A DNA stretch of 64,000 bases from Endobugula sp965214375 (GCA_965214375.1 OZ243947.1:1922001-1986000); one strand, 5' to 3'; shown: positions 16,238-25,582, numbered from the stretch's first letter. Made by a program: numbers and translations. Notes: a model not told the origin generated them from the sequence alone.

Positions 16238-19189
16238 TTAGTCCATTGAAGATGAGTAACTCTGATACAGTCGGTCTTTAAGATACCGACTCGTGTTTGT
16301 GTTACTGATCTTGTTGTAAAATTCCAGATCCTCTTCGACGAGACTGAGTTTTACCTCCTCAAACACACGGTCAAAAATGTGTCGTTTGCCGGTCTCAGTG
16401 TTATCCCCTTCATACACTCGTCGAAACTCTTCATTTTCTTGAATCCGACGTTGGATCTTCTCAAGTTTGATCTTGTCCTCCTCCGTCAAATTCGTTCCGT
16501 AGGAATCGTTTATTACCTTGATGATATCCGAGAGGAGTTCTTTTACCTCTTCCGGTGGAAGACCGATCGAATCTCCTCCCATCGGGTCGAGTTCACCGTC
16601 CACCTCTTCTAACTCGATCTTGGTCTCGTGTTTTTTCTCGATCCGGAAATATTCTAGATCGATGGACGAGGTCACATCACGAATATCGTCCAACTCACGT
16701 CTGGGGAGTTTCTTCACCAAGTGACGAAGGAAGATATAGAGTTTCTCGAGGTCGACGTCCTTGAAGTCCACGATCTGGACGATGTATCCGTAAAGACGGA
16801 TGAAACTCTGGACGTTACCCCGGAAGTCCTCCCGATCATCTTTATCAAGTTCCGTCCATGACTCGACAACCGAGTCCAAGATTCCCTGTAATTTTTCATC
16901 AGGAATGGTTTCGTCATAAAAGGTCTTCACAAACCTCTCGACGATCTCATCGTGATAGAGGTTATGTTTCTCGATTTCCTGTTGGACGGTGTAGAGAAGA
17001 TTAGGGTCTGTTTCTTCGGTCAGGATTGTTCCCTGATAAAAGGGTTGGAAAGATTTCTGGATATCATCGGGGTCATTCACAAAATCCAGTACGAAGGTAT
17101 CGGTTTTCCCCGACATCGTCCGGTTCAGTCGACTGAGAGTCTGAACTCCTTGTAATCCTGAGAGTTTTTTGTCGACATACATCGTATGTAACATCGGTTC
17201 GTCGAAACCCGTCTGGAATTTGTTGTTAACGATCAAGATCCGGTTTTCAGGGTATTTCAGTCGTTGTTCGGTTTCGGACTCGGGAAAATCGTTCATCGAG
17301 GATTCGGTATACTCCTGTCCCGTGTCTCCATCGATGACCTTTCCACTAAATCCCACAATTGCTTGGTAGGGGAGACCCAACTCCTTCATCTGTCTGTCGA
17401 ATTCAAGTTTGAATTTCACACAATGGAGTCGGGAACGGGTCACTACCATTCCCCTTGCTTTTCCCTCCATCTTATTAACCGTCTTCGATTTGAAGTGATC
17501 GAGGATGATCTGGGTCTTCTCCGTAATCGTGTGAGGGTGAATATCCACCCAGTTGACCAACATTCGTTTGACCCGACGGGTATCAACCTCAGAGTCGTCA
17601 GATGTCTCCTGATTAAGTCGGAAATACCGTTTGTAGGTCGTGTAGTTGTTCAGAACGTCCAAAGTGAACTGTTCCGAGATACTCTGTTTCATAGTGTAGT
17701 TATCGAATGACTTAAATTGACCGTCCTCGTTCTTCCGACCGAAAATTTCCAAAGTCTTTTGTTTTGGAGTTCCACTGAAACCAAAGAAGGAGATGTGGGG
17801 TTGTTTCCCGTGAGTCTCCATTTCCTTGAGAATCAGGGTGTCCATATCGGTTAGATCCTCGGTGTCCTCTCCCTCCTGATATCCATCGAGAGATGATTTG
17901 GAGAGAGATTTCCGGAGTTCATTTGCTGATCGTCCACTCTGTGAGGAATGAACCTCATCGATCACCACAGCAAACTTACGTCCTGTCAGTTCCCCAATAG
18001 CATTTGAGATCACCGGGAATTTTTGGATCGTCGTCACGATGATGTGTTTTCCGTCCTCGATGAACTGTTTGAGTTGTTGGGAATTCACATCGACTGGGTG
18101 TACGACACCCTTGGTCTGTTCCAGTTGTTTAATCGTGTTTTGAATCTGTTTATCGAGAACCTTTCTATCCGTGACGACGATCACGGAGTCGAACATCCGA
18201 TTAGGATCTTCCGGGTTCTGATAGAGGGATGTCAGAAGGTGAGATAACCATCCAATCGAGAGGGATTTTCCACTCCCCGTCGTGTGTTGAATCAGATACT
18301 TGTGACCGGAACCTTCTTTGATAACCGTTTCTTTGAGTTTCCGGACAACACGGAGTTGGTGATACCGGGGGAAGACAAGGATCTCTGACTTTTCGTCGAC
18401 AATTCTCTTGGTCTCAGGGTCGTAGACCTTCTCGACCTCCTCACGGACATGGACGAAGTTTTCAATCAGGTCGAGGAGACTTTCCGGTTGAAGAATGTCT
18501 TCCCAAAGATAAGAGGTCTTATGGTCATCCGGATTAACAGGGTTCTCGATATCCTTGTTGTATGGAAGGAACCTCGTTTTCTGACCGGATAACCGGGTCG
18601 TCATCGAGACCTTCTCGTTACCAACAGCAAAGAAGACCAGACACCGTTTGAATCTGAAGAGAGGTTCCTTGGGATCTCGGTCCTCTCGGAACTGTTTCTC
18701 AGCATCTACGTGTGTTTGACCAGTCAGTGAATTTTTGAGTTCAAGTATCGAGACTGGGATACCGTTTACGAACAGTCCCATGTCGACGGATTGTTCATCT
18801 CTTTGAGAGACCTTCAGTTGTCGGACGACGGTGAACCGGTTTTGTTTGTAGAGTTCTCGATGTTCCGGGTTGTGACCACTTTTGGGTTCGAAATAGACGA
18901 GTAGAAAATTTGATCCTCGGTCTTTGACACCCCGACGGAGGACGTCGATCAGACCCCGTTTTTCGATTTCATCCGATATTCGTTTAAGGAGTCTTTCCTC
19001 GGTCTGTGGTCCGTACTGGTTTTCCAGTTTCTCGTACTGTTTCGGTTGAGTGTCCTTGATGAAACCGATGAGGTCTTCGGGGATGGAACAGAGGTCCTTG
19101 TCGTAGGACTCCGTCTTTCGTTTCTTGTACTCACTCTGAATGAGTTCGTACTCGATATGGTCCTCGAAATCCCTCTCCGTGTAGGTCAT
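16238..19189 (-). CDS. hsdR: Type I restriction enzyme, endonuclease/translocase subunit
   Basis: HsdR cuts unmodified DNA after ATP-driven translocation. The 983-aa protein has the N-terminal PD-ExK nuclease with GIPVSILELKN, then the helicase motor with Walker A HTTGSGKSL, the DEVH box (VVIDEVHSSQSG) and FGFSGTP, then the second RecA domain (FQTGFDEPML, QTLSRLNRT) and a helical tail that binds HsdM. Its ATG overlaps the hsdS stop by 4 nt. All motifs look intact. The system should protect the element's host against foreign DNA. Confidence 0.96.
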   Translation of the reverse strand: MTYTERDFEDHIEYELIQSEYKKRKTESYDKDLCSIPEDLIGFIKDTQPKQYEKLENQYGPQTEERLLKRISDEIEKRGLIDVLRRGVKDRGSNFLLVYFEPKSGHNPEHRELYKQNRFTVVRQLKVSQRDEQSVDMGLFVNGIPVSILELKNSLTGQTHVDAEKQFREDRDPKEPLFRFKRCLVFFAVGNEKVSMTTRLSGQKTRFLPYNKDIENPVNPDDHKTSYLWEDILQPESLLDLIENFVHVREEVEKVYDPETKRIVDEKSEILVFPRYHQLRVVRKLKETVIKEGSGHKYLIQHTTGSGKSLSIGWLSHLLTSLYQNPEDPNRMFDSVIVVTDRKVLDKQIQNTIKQLEQTKGVVHPVDVNSQQLKQFIEDGKHIIVTTIQKFPVISNAIGELTGRKFAVVIDEVHSSQSGRSANELRKSLSKSSLDGYQEGEDTEDLTDMDTLILKEMETHGKQPHISFFGFSGTPKQKTLEIFGRKNEDGQFKSFDNYTMKQSISEQFTLDVLNNYTTYKRYFRLNQETSDDSEVDTRRVKRMLVNWVDIHPHTITEKTQIILDHFKSKTVNKMEGKARGMVVTRSRLHCVKFKLEFDRQMKELGLPYQAIVGFSGKVIDGDTGQEYTESSMNDFPESETEQRLKYPENRILIVNNKFQTGFDEPMLHTMYVDKKLSGLQGVQTLSRLNRTMSGKTDTFVLDFVNDPDDIQKSFQPFYQGTILTEETDPNLLYTVQQEIEKHNLYHDEIVERFVKTFYDETIPDEKLQGILDSVVESWTELDKDDREDFRGNVQSFIRLYGYIVQIVDFKDVDLEKLYIFLRHLVKKLPRRELDDIRDVTSSIDLEYFRIEKKHETKIELEEVDGELDPMGGDSIGLPPEEVKELLSDIIKVINDSYGTNLTEEDKIKLEKIQRRIQENEEFRRVYEGDNTETGKRHIFDRVFEEVKLSLVEEDLEFYNKISNTNTSRYLKDRLYQSYSSSMD

Positions 19190-20556
19190 TGGACGACCTC
19201 ATCACGGACATCGATCTTACCGGTCACGACATTGGAGATCAGGGACTGACGGTATTCCTTGAGGAGATCGATACGTTTGGTTTCGGTGTCGACCATCTGA
19301 TCGATTTTAGAAGTCTCTTTGTCAAGGTGTTCGGAGATGTGTTTTTGTTCGGAGAGTGGGGGTAAGAGTAAGATTGAATTCCTGATAGGATCAACGGATA
19401 GATTTGTTTGAACGTTGGGATAGACAGACGTCTTCAATTGATCTTTGACAAAACTCGTATTTGATAAGTAACTATAAAAAACTATGTCCACCTCAGCATC
19501 GTTTATTCTGGTAATACCAACTCGTTGATTTAATAAGTATTTTTCTTCTTCATTAAATCTGACAGTAGATCCCAACCACAACATTTTAGGATTCATATCT
19601 GTCATACAAATCAAAATATCTCCCTTTTTGATTTGAAAATTCTTTGCTAATTCAAAAGTCGTTTCATCCACAAATCTTAAATTTTTTTCTGTAATTTTTA
19701 ACTTACCATCAACCCCAATATTTGACATCCGTATCACTGGTATTCCAGTTTCCTTCCAATTATCACTTTTGAAACTGTATCCATTTATAAAAGTCGAAAT
19801 AAATTTACTTTTGGTTATCTTCCAACCCTTCGGAATCTCCCCAATCCACTCAACACCACTGTCTTTCATCTGGACATTGGGGTCTAAACCCTTGGTGACA
19901 CACTGATTGATCAGGGAGGATCTTTGTTCCTTCAGGAGTTCTATTTTCAGTTCCGTCTTTTCGATCAGGTCGTCAATTTGTTGAGTTTTTCGGTCGAGGT
20001 AATCGGAGATTTGTTTTTGTTCGGATGTTGGGGGAACGGGAATCTTGATATTTTTGAATTTATCAACCCCAACAAGATTTTTCATTGCTCCCCCTTGAGA
20101 GTTATCAATGACCTGTTCTTGAAAACCGAATCCTTTGAAGATAATTGAAATGAAATTATGTACGATTCTATTTTCTTTAGAAAATCGTATAATCAATAAT
20201 GCTTGGTTAATAATTCCTGGTTCAAAATTTTCAGGTACTAAGTATGATCTTCCAATAGTACCTGAACAACTGAAGATAAAGTCTTTATACTTTACAGAGA
20301 AACGTTCCATTTCTCTGAATTTTTCTTCATCAACATATGAATCACCAATTTCTATGTCTTCGTAAATAGCATTTTTTTGCTCGTAAACCTTAAAACCAGA
20401 AGAAACAAATTCTTCAACCTTGAGTGAACCTCCAAACGGACCCCTGATAAACCCCTTCTTGTCCACCAAAAACTTTAATTTTTTTATTTCCCACCCCTTC
20501 GGTATCTCCCCAATCCACTCAACACCACTGTCTTTATATTCTGGATAGGTTCTCAT
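19186..20556 (-). CDS. hsdS: Type I restriction enzyme, specificity subunit
   Basis: HsdS picks the bipartite target sequence for the restriction-modification complex. The 456-aa protein has two target-recognition domains, each beginning with the same KDSGVEWIGEIPKGW segment (about residues 8-22 and 230-244), and each followed by a conserved helix (SEQKQISDYLDRKTQQID; SEQKHISEHLDKETSKID). The middle of each half is AT-richer than the rest of the operon, as is common for exchanged recognition domains. It overlaps hsdM and hsdR by 4 nt each. Confidence 0.95.
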   Translation of the reverse strand: MRTYPEYKDSGVEWIGEIPKGWEIKKLKFLVDKKGFIRGPFGGSLKVEEFVSSGFKVYEQKNAIYEDIEIGDSYVDEEKFREMERFSVKYKDFIFSCSGTIGRSYLVPENFEPGIINQALLIIRFSKENRIVHNFISIIFKGFGFQEQVIDNSQGGAMKNLVGVDKFKNIKIPVPPTSEQKQISDYLDRKTQQIDDLIEKTELKIELLKEQRSSLINQCVTKGLDPNVQMKDSGVEWIGEIPKGWKITKSKFISTFINGYSFKSDNWKETGIPVIRMSNIGVDGKLKITEKNLRFVDETTFELAKNFQIKKGDILICMTDMNPKMLWLGSTVRFNEEEKYLLNQRVGITRINDAEVDIVFYSYLSNTSFVKDQLKTSVYPNVQTNLSVDPIRNSILLLPPLSEQKHISEHLDKETSKIDQMVDTETKRIDLLKEYRQSLISNVVTGKIDVRDEVVQ

Positions 20557-22265
20557 CCCTGAAGAGTCGCCTTCATGAGACCTTCCATCTCCTCATCGAG
20601 TTTAAGGAGATCTTGGGTAATATCTTCCAAGGAACGAAGGGGTTTGAACTGATAAAAGTATTTGGTGAAATTGATCTCGTACCCGATCTTATCTTTAGAA
20701 CGATCCATCCATGAGTCTGGGAGATGAGGTTGAACCTCTTTCTCGTAGTACTGATCAATATCTTCCAGCAATGACACTCTCTCGTGGTCCCGTTTGGAGG
20801 TGTCGGGTTTAGGGTTCCCCTGTCGGTTCGTAACGACAGATCCGTTTTCGATAACAGGTTGTTCAACCTGAACCTTGGTATATCCGAAAAACTCATTCGG
20901 ATGGATTTGTGACCTCTCTCCCTCTTCAAAATTAAGATAGAGATCGAGGATCTCATCCCGTTGGGTTGGAGATACTTCCTTACGTTTGTTCCCGAGAGAC
21001 TTCTTCATTTCAACAAAAAGGGATGATCCATCAATCAACTGGACCTTCCCCCGTCGTTTCTCTGACTTCTTATTAGTCAGGATCCAAAGGTAGGTCGTGA
21101 TTCCTGTGTTGAAGAACAATTGATCGGGAAGAGAGACGATACACTCCAACCAATCATTTTCGATGATCCATTTCCGGATCTCTGACTCTCCACTTCCGGA
21201 GTCCCCCGTGAATAGGGGTGATCCGTTAAAGACGACACCGATCCGACTTCCCTTGTCCTCCATCTTCGAAATCATGTGTTGAAGGAACAGGAGTTGTCCG
21301 TCTGATTTCCGTGGAGTTCCGACCGAGAACCGTCCGTTGGGATTTTCACTCTCGTTTTCGACGAATTCTTTATCTGATTTCCAACTCACACCGTAGGGTG
21401 GATTGGTAATCATGTAGTCGTAACGATCTCCTGAGAACCGATCCTCAGACAGGGAATTCCCGAGACGGATATTTTCAGGGTCTTCCCCCGTGATCATCAT
21501 ATCCGACTTACACAAAGCAAAAGTCTGGGGGTTGAGTTCCTGTCCCACCAGACGGAGTTGGATATCTTGATTGACGTTCTCTTGAATCCACTCCTTACCG
21601 ATCGTCAACATACCTCCACTACCACAACAGGGATCGAAGATACTTCGGACGATACCATCCCCTTGAAGGTTTTCCTTATCTTCAGAGAACACGAGGGAGA
21701 CCAGGAGACGAACCACATCACGGGGAGTGTAGTGTTCACCACTGGTCTCATTGGACATTTCCGAGAACCTTCGAAGGAGTTCCTCGAAGATCTGTCCCAT
21801 CATGTGGTTGGAGACTTTATCGGGGTGGAGGTCTACCTCAGAAAACTTGTCGATGAACTGAAACAGTCGATCTGCTTTGTGGAGTTTTTCAACCGGTTTT
21901 TCGAGTTGAAAATTCTCAATGATTTCGATGACATTCTCTGAGAACCCACCGAGGTAATTCTGAAAATTGATGTGGATGTTTTGGGAGTCTTGTCTCAGAC
22001 GATTGAGGTCATAACGAGAGTGGTTGAAGAAGGATGTTTTGACCTTCCCCATGATAATTGGAGAAGGATCTGACGTCTGGTCCCGGTACTCCTCGAACAG
22101 ACTGATGATCTCATCCTTACGGTCCTCAATCACACAATCTAGACGTCGAAGAACCGTGAACGGAAGGATCACATCTCCATATTCATGGGGTTTGAACAAA
22201 CCCCTCAGAACGTCATCACAGACGTTCCAGATAAATGCTGAAATTTCATTATGAGATGTCGTCAT
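20553..22265 (-). CDS. hsdM: Type I restriction enzyme, N6-adenine methyltransferase subunit
   Basis: HsdM methylates adenine in the target. It shows motif I FDPCCGSGGML, motif IV NPPYG in YMITNPPYGVSW, the HYTPRDVVRLL segment and a C-terminal helical domain. The start is taken as ATG 22265, directly behind a G-rich ribosome site; the TTG one codon upstream is less likely. The gene heads the hsdMSR-FDxWW operon and is divergent from the large recombinase, sharing a 70-bp control region with it. Confidence 0.96.
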   Translation of the reverse strand: MTTSHNEISAFIWNVCDDVLRGLFKPHEYGDVILPFTVLRRLDCVIEDRKDEIISLFEEYRDQTSDPSPIIMGKVKTSFFNHSRYDLNRLRQDSQNIHINFQNYLGGFSENVIEIIENFQLEKPVEKLHKADRLFQFIDKFSEVDLHPDKVSNHMMGQIFEELLRRFSEMSNETSGEHYTPRDVVRLLVSLVFSEDKENLQGDGIVRSIFDPCCGSGGMLTIGKEWIQENVNQDIQLRLVGQELNPQTFALCKSDMMITGEDPENIRLGNSLSEDRFSGDRYDYMITNPPYGVSWKSDKEFVENESENPNGRFSVGTPRKSDGQLLFLQHMISKMEDKGSRIGVVFNGSPLFTGDSGSGESEIRKWIIENDWLECIVSLPDQLFFNTGITTYLWILTNKKSEKRRGKVQLIDGSSLFVEMKKSLGNKRKEVSPTQRDEILDLYLNFEEGERSQIHPNEFFGYTKVQVEQPVIENGSVVTNRQGNPKPDTSKRDHERVSLLEDIDQYYEKEVQPHLPDSWMDRSKDKIGYEINFTKYFYQFKPLRSLEDITQDLLKLDEEMEGLMKATLQG

Positions 22266-22278
22266 CAACCCCCCTATT

Positions 22279-22328
22279 TTATCTAACGAAAATTATATCG
22301 TTTACTTTAAGATAAATCAATTTATAAT
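22279..22328. promoter_or_regulatory. Divergent control region hsdM / large recombinase 1
   Basis: TTATCT (22279-22284) and AGATAA (22310-22315) enclose AACGA (22285-22289) and TCGTT (22298-22302), a nested inverted repeat. The TAACGAAA octamer inside it also lies in the element's end repeat (23999-24014). A TATAAT at 22323-22328 is only 6 nt from the ATG at 22335, so the recombinase mRNA may be leaderless. Binding of recombinase or a partner here is inferred. Confidence 0.6.
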
Positions 22329-22334
22329 ACACCT

Positions 22335-23981
22335 ATGACGGAAACCCTTCATATCTACACCCGGGTGTCTACTACTTCTCAGGAGGAAGAGGGTACTTCT
22401 CTTGAAACCCAACTGGAACAGGGAATTGAGAGATCGGAAAAACTTGGGTTTGTTCATCGACACTGGGATGAGGGAGGTAGGTCGTCATCCAAGGACGATT
22501 TAGGAAACCGACCTGTACTAACGGAATTGATGGGAGAGATCGACGAGGGGAATGTCAGACATCTCTACGTCTGGAATACCGACCGTCTCAGTCGGAATCT
22601 CCAAACTTGGGGGATGATCCGACTGAAACTGATCCAGAATGAGGTGACACTCCATACCCCGACCGGAGAACAGGTACTGAGTGACCCCACGACGAATTTG
22701 ATGTTGGGGATCATGAGTGAGATTTCGACCTACGATAATCAACTCCGGACTGAACGGTTCCGACTTGGAAAATTAAAAAGGATCAGGGAAGGGGGTTGGA
22801 TGGGTGGTCCACCTCCTTTTGGTTACCATCTGACGGACAGTCGACTGGAACCGGACGAGGATGAATCCAAATGGGTACGGTTCATATTCGAGAGTTACTC
22901 TGAGGGACACTCAGTTGATCAAATACGGACTGACCTCATGAATAACGGAGTCGAGACGAGACGGGGTAATCCTGTCTGGTCCCATGGTTCGATTGAGAAG
23001 GTTCTGAGGAACCCACACTATGGGGGGTATTACCATTATCACGACAAAAAATCTGGTGAGACCCTTCGAGTGAACTGTCCTTCCATTCTGAAACCCTCTC
23101 TCATCAAGAAGGTTCAGGATGTTCGGGAACAACGAAGTTACCGAAAAGGAGGAACCAAACGGAATCGAACGAGTAACCAGAAACACATCTACCTATTGAG
23201 TGATTTGTTGGTCTGTGGTCACTGTGGATCAAAATACGGGGGTAATTATAAGAAGACACAGACCTCCTACTATCAGTGTTCACAGAAAACACACCGATAT
23301 AGGACCAAGGACACCAAGGGTCATTTTGAGTGTTCCTCCAAACGGAATATTAGAATTGATAGAACCGATGAGTTGGTCTGGGATACGGTCTTGGACGTGA
23401 TCACGAACTCCCATGGATTTATGGAGACCGTCAAATCTGAAGTCCTTGAGGGACGGTCACTCATGAAATCAACGAGTGATCTGAAGAAACTCAGGACGAG
23501 AATGAGAAAGATTGACAGGGATATCGATCAAGTGTCGGATTCAATCGTTAATCTCAACACTGAAAAACTGATTGGAACCTCGGATAAACGGGATTTTGAG
23601 AAGATACTGGTGAACCTTGAGAAAAAACGGTTGGACCTGGAGGTTGAAAAAGAAGGGTTGGTCCGAGAGGAGAGGTTAGAGGAACGTAATAGAGACTGGG
23701 TCGATTGGATGAAGGAATTTGGGAAGAAGGTAGATAGTCTAAGAAACTCCGACCTCCCAATCGAAGACCGTAAGAGGTTCCTCAACGGAATCCTTGAGGA
23801 TATCGAGGTGAAGTCCCTCGATACCCAGAAACATCAATTGGATATTCGGTTCAGATTTCCATACGTCGGAGATAAATTGATTTACGATACTCCCCAAACG
23901 AAATCTGATGGATACACCATCAAGGGTGGTCAGAAGTCTAAAAAGGTAAGATCTGACCTGTTAAAAAAATCAAAGGTTTAG
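22335..23981 (+). CDS. Large serine recombinase, element 1 (predicted glmS-end integrase)
   Basis: The 548-aa protein has the full large-serine-recombinase layout. The catalytic domain shows YTRVSTTSQ with the nucleophile, WNTDRLSRN and TERFRLG. The 'recombinase' domain (about residues 150-260) includes PPFGYHL and MNNGVETRRG. A zinc-ribbon domain has LVCGHCGSKYGG with further Cys and His residues, and a coiled coil (about 380-450) carries the C-terminal tail. It is the last gene of element 1 and ends 17 nt before the right end repeat, where integrases of such elements lie. Specificity for the end of glmS is inferred from the element borders. It looks intact. Confidence 0.95.
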   Translation: MTETLHIYTRVSTTSQEEEGTSLETQLEQGIERSEKLGFVHRHWDEGGRSSSKDDLGNRPVLTELMGEIDEGNVRHLYVWNTDRLSRNLQTWGMIRLKLIQNEVTLHTPTGEQVLSDPTTNLMLGIMSEISTYDNQLRTERFRLGKLKRIREGGWMGGPPPFGYHLTDSRLEPDEDESKWVRFIFESYSEGHSVDQIRTDLMNNGVETRRGNPVWSHGSIEKVLRNPHYGGYYHYHDKKSGETLRVNCPSILKPSLIKKVQDVREQRSYRKGGTKRNRTSNQKHIYLLSDLLVCGHCGSKYGGNYKKTQTSYYQCSQKTHRYRTKDTKGHFECSSKRNIRIDRTDELVWDTVLDVITNSHGFMETVKSEVLEGRSLMKSTSDLKKLRTRMRKIDRDIDQVSDSIVNLNTEKLIGTSDKRDFEKILVNLEKKRLDLEVEKEGLVREERLEERNRDWVDWMKEFGKKVDSLRNSDLPIEDRKRFLNGILEDIEVKSLDTQKHQLDIRFRFPYVGDKLIYDTPQTKSDGYTIKGGQKSKKVRSDLLKKSKV

Positions 23982-23998
23982 AGGTGGATAGGTGTCAA

Positions 23999-24033
23999 TA
24001 TATAACGAAATCTATACCGTTACAGTGGAGTAG
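23999..24033 (+). repeat. Right end of element 1 with re-created glmS end (attR1)
   Basis: The end repeat at 23999-24014 is the exact inverse of 11962-11977. After 4 nt (TACC) comes GTTACAGTGGAGTAG (24019-24033), which encodes V-T-V-E-stop like the end of glmS but with other third-position bases. The part after the predicted AC crossover (24022-24023) belongs to the left end of element 2. Confidence 0.9.
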
Positions 24034-24080
24034 ATTCAACTGATGAAATAACTTCGGGCGTTTCTTCAACTGATGAAATA
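24031..24080 (+). repeat. Left end repeat of element 2, with a second direct copy
   Basis: TAGATTCAACTGATGAAATA begins at the re-created stop codon (24031). Its 16-nt part TTCAACTGATGAAATA recurs exactly at 24065-24080, 30 bp downstream. The end arm is the near-inverse of 32229-32249. The second copy may be an accessory recombinase or excision-factor site. Confidence 0.85.
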
Positions 24081-24203
24081 GAAAATCCCAAGTTTTCTCA
24101 CTATCTCTGTTTCTGCGTTTCCGTAAAAACAAACCAGTTTGTATATAAACAGATTGAGAAATATTCACCAGAACAGGAAAAACTTCACAACTACATTAAG
24201 TCT

Positions 24204-24422
24204 TTGCACGACTCTGGAATGTCCTATCGCAGAATAACCAAACTCCTCAATGACAGAGGAATAACCACTCATAGAGGAAAGAGGTGGGGCGAAACTGGAA
24301 ATTCTGTCTATTCGGTTCTCAAAAGACACAAAGAAAGAGACAACCGATTAGAGGATATTCATAGAGAATATGAACCAGAGTGGGGAAAGATGAAGGTTAT
24401 TTGGGAAAGAAACCAAGACTAA
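24204..24422 (+). CDS. Small helix-turn-helix protein at left end of element 2
   Basis: Homologue of the left-end proteins of elements 1 and 3: ITKLLNDRGITTHRGKRWG, then NSVYSVLKRHKERDNR. The listed start is TTG 24204 (72 aa). The same frame, however, encodes homologous sequence further upstream (YSPEQEKLHNYIKSLHDSG, from about 24162), matching IPEKREWRKRLIFDLHDRG of element 3, and no ATG, GTG or TTG begins that part; an ATT lies at 24153. The true start is therefore unusual or has been lost. Role inferred as for 12035-12325. Confidence 0.55.
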   Translation: MHDSGMSYRRITKLLNDRGITTHRGKRWGETGNSVYSVLKRHKERDNRLEDIHREYEPEWGKMKVIWERNQD

Positions 24423-24440
24423 AATATCTGTGGAAGTTGG

Positions 24441-24478
24441 TATTGCATTTATAGATTACTGACTCATTGTCAGTTTTA
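24441..24478 (+). promoter_or_regulatory. Conserved 18-mer plus hairpin after the HTH gene, element 2
   Basis: TATTGCATTTATAGATTA (24441-24458) recurs exactly at 32618-32635 in element 3, also just after the left-end HTH gene. Here it overlaps a stem ACTGAC/GTCAGT followed by TTTTA, which could terminate the HTH transcript. The conservation of the 18-mer is more than a terminator needs. Confidence 0.6.
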
Positions 24479-24487
24479 GGGGGGGTA

Positions 24488-25090
24488 TCAAGGGAATATC
24501 CCTTTGCAGACACCATCCAAAAGTTCTTCACCTCTATCCCTAATTCTTGCGACTTTTGAGTGGGTATATCGTTTTCTTCTACTTTTTTCTTTCGGTGGTT
24601 TGTTGTTCCAATCTTCAAGGACTGCATAATCAAAAGCAGTAGAGGTTAATCCTTTCTTCCGTCTATCCCACTCTCTTCGTGCAATCTCGATGGCAATCTT
24701 CCACAAGTCACCAATCTCTCGTTTTTCATAAACGAGCAGCGCATATCGTAATCCCTGTTCTTTGGGTCTTTTTGTAGATAGCGGAAACTTTGGTTCATCA
24801 CCCTCATTGGGAATACCAAACAAGTCCTTCCAGTGACTTCTCCACCAACCATCGAACTTGGTGTTTAGAACTGTCTCTGCACCACCCCATCCATCATATT
24901 TTGTCCAATCCACAGTTCTGTTTGGATCTCGTTCTGCGTGTTGAAGGAACGAATACCAATAGAAGTAGATAACCTTATTGGATTGAATCCATAGGCGACT
25001 TTTGCGGTCGTATTTTATCCATCTACTGGTTTTCATAACCAGACAATAGTGCCACCCTTTATTAGATGCAATATTGAAACCTAAAACCAC
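24488..25090 (-). CDS. FDxWW-motif core protein, element 2
   Basis: A 200-aa unrecognised protein, convergent with the HTH gene. It shares the core-family pattern: aromatic YFYWYSFLQHAERDP, VDWTKYDGWGG, FDGWWRSHWKDLFG, and the C-terminal LDGVCKGIFP. The FDxWW helix and the CxGxFP end match the proteins at 15521 and 33375. It is shorter than the element 3 version. An internal ATG after about 18 residues is a possible alternative start. No function can be assigned. Confidence 0.65.
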   Translation of the reverse strand: MVLGFNIASNKGWHYCLVMKTSRWIKYDRKSRLWIQSNKVIYFYWYSFLQHAERDPNRTVDWTKYDGWGGAETVLNTKFDGWWRSHWKDLFGIPNEGDEPKFPLSTKRPKEQGLRYALLVYEKREIGDLWKIAIEIARREWDRRKKGLTSTAFDYAVLEDWNNKPPKEKSRRKRYTHSKVARIRDRGEELLDGVCKGIFP

Positions 25091-25123
25091 CTATTACTGG
25101 TCGCAGTAAGTGGTTGATTTTCC

Positions 25124-25152
25124 TTGACATTATTGGGGAAAAATGGCATTAT
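25124..25152 (+). promoter_or_regulatory. Promoter upstream of the 25280 gene
   Basis: TTGACA (25124-25129) and CATTAT (25147-25152) are 17 nt apart. They drive rightward transcription toward 25280. The roughly 130-nt leader holds only a short possible leader ORF (from ATG 25224). Confidence 0.6.
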
Positions 25153-25279
25153 GTATAGGTAATGAGGAGTGAGAAATGGTTTCTATTTCCTCGATTAAGA
25201 ACTGTCATGAAAGGATAAAATATTATGACAAATAAGACGAGTGTCGTGTTGAAATGGAACAAGAAAAGGAAGTTGCGTG

Positions 25280-25501
25280 ATGAAGTTATCTATCGATTTA
25301 CCTCAAAACCACAAGGATGAGGTCGAGTTCACTCAACTGTTGAGTCTTTTGGATATGGTGCAAGATTTGATTAGAAATCAAACTTTCGATGAACCTACTT
25401 CGTGGACTATTTGTTTGGACAAAGGTGGTATTGAAGTTTGTAGTGTCGAACCAAACATCACACCACGACACACCAAACCACATTTGAGGTTGGTGCATTA
25501 A
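25280..25501 (+). CDS. Small hypothetical protein, element 2
   Basis: A 73-aa protein, MKLSIDLPQNHKDEVEF and onward, with a central helix (LLSLLDMVQDLIRN), then a strand-rich WTICLDKGGIEVCSVEP and a basic, His-rich end. ATG 25280 has an AAAGGAAG ribosome site; the GTG one codon upstream is the alternative. A good promoter precedes it and a terminator follows. No family is recognised. Confidence 0.55.
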   Translation: MKLSIDLPQNHKDEVEFTQLLSLLDMVQDLIRNQTFDEPTSWTICLDKGGIEVCSVEPNITPRHTKPHLRLVH

Positions 25502-25550
25502 AGAAACTTCACATTTGTGTAGGAGGATAAGTTTTCCTCAGTTTGGAAGA

Positions 25551-25577
25551 AGAGGGTGTTTTCATCCTCTTTTTGTT
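25551..25577 (+). terminator. Terminator after the 25280 gene
   Basis: AGAGGGTG, loop TTTT, then CATCCTCT followed by T's; one G-T wobble in an 8-bp stem. Confidence 0.75.
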
Positions 25578-25582
25578 TATGT

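Larger units (their letters stand above)
11953..24021 (+). mobile_element. Element 1 of a tandem array at the glmS 3' end (about 12.1 kb)
   Basis: This element lies between the glmS terminal codons and a second copy of them at 24019-24033. Its ends are a perfect inverted repeat, 11962-11977 and 23999-24014, extended by one base to 17 bp if the flanking A/T is counted. It carries a small HTH protein, a resolvase, ribbon-helix-helix and helical proteins, a catalytic-domain recombinase paralogue, an FDxWW protein in line with a type I restriction system, and a large serine recombinase as its last gene. The edges are placed at the predicted AC crossover dinucleotide in the Thr codon; the exact crossover is inferred. 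It is probably the newest of the three insertions because it is nearest glmS. Confidence 0.85.
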
